A stretch of 64,000 nt of DNA from Prado023 sp963818445 (lineage in GTDB: Bacteria; Actinomycetota; Actinomycetes; S36-B12; CAIYMF01): contig CAWFSG010000001.1 of NCBI GenBank assembly GCA_963818445.1, positions 1 through 64,000 on the forward strand. Direction: 5' to 3'. A model generated the notes under the pieces. It did not search any database. It was not told the DNA's origin and saw only the letters and a list, made by a program, of their open reading frames with translations. This document shows, piece by piece, positions 58,579-64,000 of this stretch; the stretch's first letter is position 1, and every line of letters starts with the position of its first letter. The translations under genes were made by a program, and so were the position numbers.

Positions 58579-59511
58579 CTACTCGGCGAGGTCGGCGAAC
58601 AGCGCGGTGGACAGGTAGCGCTCGCCGTAGGACGGGATGATGACGACGATGGTCTTCCCGGCGTTCTCCGGGCGCGCGGCGACCTTGGTGGCGGCCCAGA
58701 TCGCTGCACCGGAGGAGATCCCGACGAGCAGGCCCTCCTCGGCGGCGGCGCGCCGGGCGGTGGCCATCGCATCCGGGGCCTCCACCGTGACGACCTCGTC
58801 GTACACGGTCGTGTCCAGGATCGCGGGGACGAAGCCGGCGCCGATCCCTGCGAGCGGATGCGGGCCCTTGGCGCCGCCGGACAGGACCGGGGAGGCGGCC
58901 GGCTCCACGGCGATGATCTGCACCCCGGGCTTGCGCTCCTTGAGCACCTGACCCACGCCGGTGATTGTCCCGCCGGTGCCCACGCCAGCGACCACGATGT
59001 CGACGGTGCCGTCGGTGTCGTTCCAGATCTCCTCGGCTGTCGTGCGCCGGTGGATCGCCGGGTTCGCCTCATTCTCGAACTGCTGGGGCATCAGGTAGTT
59101 CGGGTTGGCGGCGACGAGCTCGTTGGCCTTCGCGATGGCCCCGCCCATGCCGTCAGCTCCCGGGGTGAGGATGATCTCGGCGCCGTAGGCGCGCAGCACC
59201 ATGCGGCGCTCCTTGCTCATGGTCTCCGGCATCGTCAGGATGCACGGGATCCCACGCGCGGCGCAGACCATCGCCAGGGCGATGCCGGTGTTGCCGCTGG
59301 TCGGCTCGACGATGACGGTGTCCGGACCGATCAGGCCGGCCTCCTCGGCGGCGTCGAGCATGGCCACGCCGATCCGGTCCTTGACCGAGTTGGCCGGGTT
59401 GAAGAACTCCAGCTTGGCCAGGACAGTGGCCCCCGCGCCGTCCGTCACGCGGTTCAGGCGCACGAGGGGGGTGTTCCCGATGAGCTCAGTGACGTCCGAG
59501 GCGATATGCAT
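58579..59511 (-). CDS. cysK: Cysteine synthase (O-acetylserine sulfhydrylase)
   Basis: 310 aa, fold-type II PLP enzyme. PLP lysine is Lys44 in NSVKDR, the substrate loop is TSGNTG (71-76) and the phosphate cup is GTGGTITG. It converts O-acetylserine and sulfide to cysteine. First gene of a two-gene operon with cysE. The promoter boxes end so close to the ATG that the mRNA is probably leaderless. Confidence 0.96.
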   Translation of the reverse strand: MHIASDVTELIGNTPLVRLNRVTDGAGATVLAKLEFFNPANSVKDRIGVAMLDAAEEAGLIGPDTVIVEPTSGNTGIALAMVCAARGIPCILTMPETMSKERRMVLRAYGAEIILTPGADGMGGAIAKANELVAANPNYLMPQQFENEANPAIHRRTTAEEIWNDTDGTVDIVVAGVGTGGTITGVGQVLKERKPGVQIIAVEPAASPVLSGGAKGPHPLAGIGAGFVPAILDTTVYDEVVTVEAPDAMATARRAAAEEGLLVGISSGAAIWAATKVAARPENAGKTIVVIIPSYGERYLSTALFADLAE

Positions 59512-59518
59512 GCCTCGA

Positions 59519-59546
59519 AGCGTAGTCGTCGGGGGGAATTTGGCAA
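59519..59546 (-). promoter_or_regulatory. cysK promoter (leaderless)
   Basis: On the minus strand TTGCCA (59546-59541) and TACGCT (59524-59519) are spaced 16 bp. The ATG at 59511 begins 8 nt after the -10 box, and no ribosome site precedes it. Confidence 0.55.
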
Positions 59547-59651
59547 CCTACGGGTTGGAGAAATCGCGGACCGTTCGCTGCGGGCGAAGTCCGACACGTC
59601 GACCGAGCCCCCCACGGGCGTGCGGGCCGATGCGTGGGTGAGGATAGGGCC

Positions 59652-60017
59652 ATGTCGGACACCGATCTGGGTCTCCCGTGGGGCACGCAGTGGGACCTTG
59701 CCGCCGCGGCCGATGACTCGGTCGACTGGTCGTCCTACCTGGTGACCCTCGGATTCCAGGACGGCCGGGCGGGGGGCAGGGCGCCGGTCAACCGCTACTT
59801 CGGCATGTGCGCCGCGCAACCCGAGGGCGGATTGGACCTCGGGCCGTTCGGGATGACGATGATGGCCGGCCCGCCGGAGGCGATGTCGGCCGAGACCGCC
59901 TACCTCCGGCTGCTCGAGCAGGTCCGGGGGTTCAGGCTCGGCGACGACCGACTGGTCCTTCTCGCCGCGGACCAGGCTGCGTTGCTCGAGTTCGTCCCCT
60001 CGGCGGACCCGGAGTAG
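59652..60017 (+). CDS. META-domain protein (HslJ-like)
   Basis: 121 aa. The META fold is suggested by the small beta-rich sequence with VNRYFGMC (the family's N-x-x-x-G-x-C region), the paired PFGMTMMAGPPEAM strand and FRLGDDRLVLL near the end. No signal peptide or lipobox precedes it, unlike HslJ. Function unknown; relatives are linked to stress or motility. It ends 6 bp before the ywiC-like gene. Confidence 0.75.
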   Translation: MSDTDLGLPWGTQWDLAAAADDSVDWSSYLVTLGFQDGRAGGRAPVNRYFGMCAAQPEGGLDLGPFGMTMMAGPPEAMSAETAYLRLLEQVRGFRLGDDRLVLLAADQAALLEFVPSADPE

Positions 60018-60023
60018 GACGCG

Positions 60024-60953
60024 ATGACCGCGGACCGGTTCGGGGCGATCCAGGCAGGGGAGTACACCGCCCTGGCCTCGGTGCGCGACAGCGCGCACGG
60101 CCGCTCGATCGCCTCGCCGGCCCTCCCGACGGCCCCGGGTCCACCGATGGCCGCTGCGCCCGCTCCCGGCGAACCGGCGCCGGCGCGGCGTGGGCACCGA
60201 TCCTGGCGCCCTGCGATCCCACCCCAGCACGGCGCCTGGGCGTTCCTGATCGTGCCGGTCCTGTGCGGGTTCGCGGTCGCCGGGGCCAGCCCCGCCGGGT
60301 GGCTGTTCCTCGCTGCGTGGGTGTGCGCCTACCCGGTCGGCTACTACCTGGGTCGAGCGCTCACCGCGCGGGCGCGGCGTGGCTCATGGAGCCGGCTCGC
60401 CCGCCGGGAGAGGAGTCGGGCGATCCCATGGGCAGTGCTCACCGCAGCGCTGGGACTGCCCCTGGCGGTCACCAGGCCCTGGTTGCTCGTCGCCGCCGCG
60501 CTGCTGGGAGTGCTGTGGGGGATCGGCCTGGTCATCGCCGCGCGCAGGGGTGAGCGCAGCATGGCCAACGACCTCATGCTGGTTGCCCAGGCGGCTGTGG
60601 CCCTGCCGTTGGCTGTTGCGGTGGTGGCCGGTCTCCCGGCCCTCACCGGGGATCTTGCCGGACCGACCCTGGAGGCTGCCCTGATCGTGGCGGCCTACCT
60701 CGCCGGCTCGGTCCTGCACGTGAAGTCCCTGCTGCGCGAGGCGGGCAACGTGACGTTCCATCGGGCGAACGTGGCCTGGCATGGCGTCCTGGCCGTCGGC
60801 GCGGGACTGGCCAGCCCGTGGTGGCTGGTCGGGTTCCTGCCTGCCCTGGCCCGAGCGGTCCTGCTGCGCCCGGGGATCCGCCCCGGCGTGATCGGCGGGG
60901 TCGAGGCCGTCGTGGCGGTCCTGGTGGTCGCCGCCGCCGTGCTCGCCCTCTAG
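60024..60953 (+). CDS. YwiC-like membrane protein
   Basis: 309 aa with eight to nine hydrophobic segments after a 60-residue Pro/Ala-rich soluble tail. The family motif PPQHGAWAFLIVP begins the membrane part; the MANDLMLV and GSVLHVKSLLREAGN segments also match YwiC-like proteins. In Bacillus, ywiC lies near narK/fnr, but no transport activity is established. Follows the META gene closely and may be co-transcribed. Confidence 0.87.
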   Translation: MTADRFGAIQAGEYTALASVRDSAHGRSIASPALPTAPGPPMAAAPAPGEPAPARRGHRSWRPAIPPQHGAWAFLIVPVLCGFAVAGASPAGWLFLAAWVCAYPVGYYLGRALTARARRGSWSRLARRERSRAIPWAVLTAALGLPLAVTRPWLLVAAALLGVLWGIGLVIAARRGERSMANDLMLVAQAAVALPLAVAVVAGLPALTGDLAGPTLEAALIVAAYLAGSVLHVKSLLREAGNVTFHRANVAWHGVLAVGAGLASPWWLVGFLPALARAVLLRPGIRPGVIGGVEAVVAVLVVAAAVLAL

Positions 60954-61007
60954 GACGACTCGCCAGTGGATAGGCTGCGGCCAGTCACACGTCAGGGGAG
61001 GGCACCG

Positions 61008-61655
61008 ATGGGTAGCGGCTCGACGGAGATGTTCGAGGCGGCCGCCGCTGAGGAGCGGATACCCCGCCGGCTCCTCGTGGCCGCGATTGCCCGTGTGCTC
61101 GGCGTCGTGGCCGTCACCCTCCTTGGGTACTTCCTGCTTCCCATCGAGGGAGCGAGCGCTGCCTCGGCGGCCGCGGTGGCAGCCTGCGCCGGCATCACGG
61201 TCATCCTCATCGTCTTCTTCCGCCAGATCTCGCGCGTGTCGCGATCGCGGCGACCGGTCCTTGCCGCCCTCGAAGCATTGGTGCTGGTCTTCGGGTTGTT
61301 CCTGAGCTTCTTCGCGCTGCTGTATGTCGCGATCTCGGAGAGCGACCCGGACGCGTTCACGCAGGGCGTGGACAAGGTCGCCGGGATCTACTTCACGACC
61401 ACCGTCCTGACGACCGTCGGCTTCGGCGACATCTCGCCGGTCAGCGACACCGCCCGGATCATGGTCACCCTGCAGATGGTGCTGGGCATGGTCCTGATCG
61501 GGACTGCCTTCAAGGCCCTCGGGTTCTCGGCCAAGCGCGCCGTGAACTCCCGCAGCGTGGCCGCCGCGGCGGAGGTGATCGCCGCCGACGTCGTCCCGGG
61601 AGAGGCGGCTGCCCACGTCGGTGACGACTCAGGGAGCGCCCGGCCACGTGGCTGA
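61008..61655 (+). CDS. Two-pore-helix K+ channel protein
   Basis: 215 aa. Four hydrophobic segments; the last two flank a pore loop TTTVLTTVGFGD, the K+-channel selectivity filter (TVGFGD). Thus an Ion_trans_2-type channel with two additional N-terminal helices. No RCK or cyclic-nucleotide domain is attached. AGGGGAGG lies upstream of ATG 61008. Its stop codon is overlapped by the following gene. Confidence 0.9.
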   Translation: MGSGSTEMFEAAAAEERIPRRLLVAAIARVLGVVAVTLLGYFLLPIEGASAASAAAVAACAGITVILIVFFRQISRVSRSRRPVLAALEALVLVFGLFLSFFALLYVAISESDPDAFTQGVDKVAGIYFTTTVLTTVGFGDISPVSDTARIMVTLQMVLGMVLIGTAFKALGFSAKRAVNSRSVAAAAEVIAADVVPGEAAAHVGDDSGSARPRG

Positions 61656-62403
61656 GGTGACGCTGGGCCTGCTGCTGGTCCTCATGCTCCTGGCGAGCGT
61701 CACGACCTTCCACGTCAGCCGGCGCTGGTACGTCCCGTTGGCCCTGGTCTGGACCGTGGCCTTCCTCCTCTTCGGGTATCGCGTGGGACTCTCGCCCTCA
61801 GAGATGGCCCTGGGCAGCTGGCTCACCGGGCTCGCGTGGGGGCTCGGCTGCATCGTGGTGGTCTCCCTGGCGATGGCCGCCGGCGTGGCCATCCCGCGGC
61901 TGCACCCGCTGTTCGCCGACGAGCGGGTGATGGGCACCACCGGCGCGCAGGTCGCCCACAAGTCGCTCGTGGAGGTGCCCCTGGGAACGGTCCTGCTCGA
62001 GGAGGTCGTGTTCCGCTCGGTGCTGCTGGGGCTGCTCACCAGCATGTACGGCACGGTGGTCGGCGTGCTCGGGTCGGCGTTCGTGTTCGGCCTCTGGCAC
62101 ATCCTGCCGGCTCTGGAGATGCACGAATCGCACTCCCTGACCAGCCAGCTGGGCTCAGGATGGGGCGCGAAGCTGGCGACGGTGGCGGTGACCATCCTGG
62201 CCACTGGTGGGGCAGGCATCCTGTTCGCGCTGCTCGTGGTGGTCAGCGGCAGCGTCCTGGCCCCGATGGGCCTGCACTGGGCCATGAACGGGCCGGGCTC
62301 GATCGCCGCGTGGCTGGTCGGGCGTCGACGGGCCCGTGATGGGGCGCAGGCGGCAGGGGCGCCCGATGGGCAGGAGTCGCCCGAGGACGACCCCGCCGGC
62401 TAG
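61648..62403 (+). CDS. CPBP-family intramembrane metalloprotease
   Basis: 251 aa from GTG 61648 (GTG 61621 is an alternative). About seven hydrophobic segments. Motifs: EEVVFR (EExxxR), FGLWH (FxxxH) and HWAMN (HxxxN). Same family as the protein at 196-1386 but without its C-terminal extension. It overlaps the K+-channel gene and is co-transcribed with it. The stop overlaps the convergent MarR gene's end by 4 nt. Confidence 0.88.
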   Translation: MAEVTLGLLLVLMLLASVTTFHVSRRWYVPLALVWTVAFLLFGYRVGLSPSEMALGSWLTGLAWGLGCIVVVSLAMAAGVAIPRLHPLFADERVMGTTGAQVAHKSLVEVPLGTVLLEEVVFRSVLLGLLTSMYGTVVGVLGSAFVFGLWHILPALEMHESHSLTSQLGSGWGAKLATVAVTILATGGAGILFALLVVVSGSVLAPMGLHWAMNGPGSIAAWLVGRRRARDGAQAAGAPDGQESPEDDPAG

Positions 62404-62870
62404 GACTCCTCGCCTGCGCGCAGGGCGTCGGCGACCGTGATGCACGCCTGGCCGAAGGCCTCGAACTGCTCCGGGGTGAGCCGGTCGACCAGGTGCCGGC
62501 GCACGCTCTCCACATGGTCGGGAGCTGCAGCGACGATGGTCTCCCAGCCCTGGTCGGTCAGCACGGCGAACATGCCGCGGCCGTCCTGGGCGCACTCCTG
62601 ACGGGTCACCAGGCCCGCCCTGGTCATCCGGTCGACCTGGTGGGACAGGCGGCTGCGGGAGAGCTGCGTGCGCTCGGCGAGGGTGCTCATCCGCATCCGG
62701 CGCTCGGGGGACTCGGAGAGCTCCACGAGGACCTGGTAGTCGGTGCCGGTCAGGCCGTGCTGCTCCTGCAGGTCACGGTTGAGGCGCTCGGGCAGGAGCA
62801 TGCTCGCGGCCAGCCAGCCGCGCCACAACCTCTGCTCGTCCTCCGTCAGCCACCGGGTCATGCCCCCCAT
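62400..62870 (-). CDS. MarR-family transcriptional regulator
   Basis: 156 aa from ATG 62870 (ATG 62861 also possible). Winged-helix core: GLTGTDYQVLVELSES, MSTLAERTQLSRSRLSHQVDRMTRAGLVTR (in segments) and the wing ECAQDGRGMFAVLT. MarR proteins repress genes, often their own, and respond to small phenolic or oxidant ligands. A palindrome GGTTG-n6-CAACC just upstream could be its own operator. Confidence 0.92.
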   Translation of the reverse strand: MGGMTRWLTEDEQRLWRGWLAASMLLPERLNRDLQEQHGLTGTDYQVLVELSESPERRMRMSTLAERTQLSRSRLSHQVDRMTRAGLVTRQECAQDGRGMFAVLTDQGWETIVAAAPDHVESVRRHLVDRLTPEQFEAFGQACITVADALRAGEES

Positions 62871-62880
62871 GGTACCGGAT

Positions 62881-62896
62881 GGTTGAACCGCCAACC
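62881..62896. promoter_or_regulatory. Candidate MarR operator
   Basis: ggttgaaccgccaacc: inverted arms GGTTG and CAACC with 6 bp between, located 11 bp before the MarR start codon. Confidence 0.4.
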
Positions 62897-62913
62897 GGGT
62901 CGAAGGTCCTTCG

Positions 62914-63780
62914 TCAGGGCAGGGTCAGGATCTCCGCGCCGTCCTCGGTGACCAGCAGGGTGTGCTCGAACTGGGCGGTCCAGCTGCCGTCCTTGGTCAC
63001 GGCCGTCCACCCGTCGGACCACATCGTGTAGTCGTAGGTGCCCAGGGTCAGCATCGGCTCGATCGTGAACGTCATCCCGGGCAGCATCAGGGTGTCGGAG
63101 TGTGGGTCGTCGAAGTGCGGGATGACCAGCCCGGTGTGGAACGACGTGCCGATCCCATGGCCGGTGAAGTCGCGGACCACCCCGTACCCGAAGCGCTTGG
63201 CGTAGGACTCGATGACCCGGCCGATGACGTTGATCGGGCGTCCCGGTCGCACTGCCCGGATCGAGCGCATCGTGGCCTCGTGCGTGCGCTCGACGAGCAG
63301 GCGCACGTCCTCGTCGACCTCCCCGACGAGGAATGTGGCGTTCGTGTCGCCGTGCACCCCGCCGAGGTACGCGGTGATGTCGATGTTGCAGATGTCACCC
63401 TCGCGCAGGACGGTGTCGTCGGGGATGCCGTGGCAGATCACCTCGTTGAGGCTGCTGCACAGGGACTTGGGGAACCCGCGGTACCCGAGGGTCGAGGGGT
63501 AGGCGCCGTGGTCGCAGAGGAACTCGTGGCCGATCCGGTCGAGCTCGTCGGTGGTCACGCCCGGCGCGATGGCGCGACCCACCTCGGCCAGGGCCTGGGC
63601 CGCCAGTCGCCCTGCGACGCGCATCGCCGCGATCGTCGCGGCGTCCTTCACCTCGCCGCCCGTGTAGGGGGCGGGCCGCGGTCGGTCGACGTACTCGGGC
63701 CGCACGATGCTGGCCGGCACAGGACGGCGGGGGGAGATCCGTCCCGCCGTCAGGGGAGCGCGGGAGGGTGCGGTCGGCAT
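62914..63780 (-). CDS. map: Methionine aminopeptidase, type I
   Basis: 288 aa from ATG 63780. Removes the N-terminal Met of new proteins. Metal ligands and signatures are present: EVICHGIPDD, DICNIDITAYLGGVHGDTN (two Asp), FTGHGIGTSFHTGL (His), FTIEPML (Glu) and AQFEHTLLVTEDG (Glu). The N-terminal 45 residues (PRPAPYTGGEVKD) form the SH3-binding-like extension typical of actinobacterial MapA/type Ic. Confidence 0.96.
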   Translation of the reverse strand: MPTAPSRAPLTAGRISPRRPVPASIVRPEYVDRPRPAPYTGGEVKDAATIAAMRVAGRLAAQALAEVGRAIAPGVTTDELDRIGHEFLCDHGAYPSTLGYRGFPKSLCSSLNEVICHGIPDDTVLREGDICNIDITAYLGGVHGDTNATFLVGEVDEDVRLLVERTHEATMRSIRAVRPGRPINVIGRVIESYAKRFGYGVVRDFTGHGIGTSFHTGLVIPHFDDPHSDTLMLPGMTFTIEPMLTLGTYDYTMWSDGWTAVTKDGSWTAQFEHTLLVTEDGAEILTLP

Positions 63781-63858
63781 GCGACAAGAGTACGCAGGAC
63801 ATGCCGCGCGCGCGGCCGGTAGCGTCAGGGCTGGTCGCGGACCCCCGAGGAGGACACG

Positions 63859-64000
63859 GTGTCGTACTGGTACTGCCTGACCCACGGCGCAGTGGAGCCC
63901 GATGAGGGCTGCGCCCACGCCGAGCGGCTCGGGCCCTACCCCGACCGTGAGTCGGCGCAGGCCGCACTCGAGCGTGCGCACAAGCGCTCCGAGGCGTGGG
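63859..64000 (+). CDS. Small conserved actinobacterial protein, partial at window end
   Basis: The first 47 residues are seen from GTG 63859, with GAGGAGG about 7 nt upstream. VSYWYCLTHGAVEPDEGCAHAERLGPY and the helix RESAQAALERAHKRSEAW match a short family in actinobacteria (about 65-75 aa) with conserved Cys and His (CLTH, GCAH) that could bind a metal. Function unknown; it runs off the window. Divergent from map. Confidence 0.8.
   Translation, partial: MSYWYCLTHGAVEPDEGCAHAERLGPYPDRESAQAALERAHKRSEAW

Overview
The window comes from a high-GC actinobacterium (class Actinomycetes). Lineage markers seen: DUF3145 and DUF3052 proteins, an AhpE-type peroxiredoxin, a homodimeric pyruvate dehydrogenase E1 (AceE), and the gene order Nif3-like / zinc-ribbon / RNase HI-phosphatase known from mycobacteria (Rv2230c-Rv2228c). 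Order and family cannot be fixed from the sequence alone. There is no transposase, integrase, CRISPR array or prophage, so this is mainly core chromosome with small accessory patches.

Layout. 0-12 kb: tRNA-Met, a CAAX-type membrane protease, a large FAD/GcvT oxidoreductase, a secreted repeat protein, DUF3145, a tandem GNAT gene coupled to aceE, DUF3052, a mycothiol-type isomerase-like protein and AhpE. 12.2-18.2 kb: tRNA-Val, then a tightly coupled five-gene operon: AcsA-like acyl-CoA synthetase, dehydrogenase E1 alpha, E1 beta, lipoyl E2 and an acyl carrier protein. This is the most interesting system here: a 2-oxoacid dehydrogenase without E3 but with an ACP and an AMP-forming ligase. 18.3-25.5 kb: Nif3-like, zinc ribbon and RNase H/phosphatase, an odd T-rich non-coding stretch, PPK2, an RNB-family exoribonuclease, a glyoxalase-fold protein and the RNase P RNA. 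25.6-28.6 kb: a likely accessory unit of carboxymuconolactone decarboxylase remnant, zinc alcohol dehydrogenase and cupin, divergent from an MmyB-type XRE regulator across a clear palindrome. 28.6-46.2 kb: hydrolases, GNAT, DUF2157, oxidoreductase, SDR, YbaK, several unknown proteins, a DUF1906 secreted protein, a YyaL-type protein and a beta-lactamase-fold enzyme. 46.4-64 kb: DUF2231, YdeI-like, an unusual winged-helix/Fe-S protein, a glutamate-cysteine-ligase-fold protein, a rhodanese behind a CsoR/CstR-like operator, a coupled chain of GH63-like glycosidase / CREST-type membrane protein / acyltransferase / PLDc_N protein, a secreted metalloprotease, cysE-cysK, a META-domain protein, YwiC, a K+ channel, a CPBP protease, MarR, map and a partial small gene.

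Quality warning. About twenty conserved genes or gene ends are interrupted by single-base frameshifts, and at least seventeen of these are best explained by one extra base. The proteins are otherwise intact, so insertion-biased sequencing error (as in unpolished long reads) is more likely than mass pseudogenisation. For these genes the coordinates span the whole gene and the shift is given in the entry.
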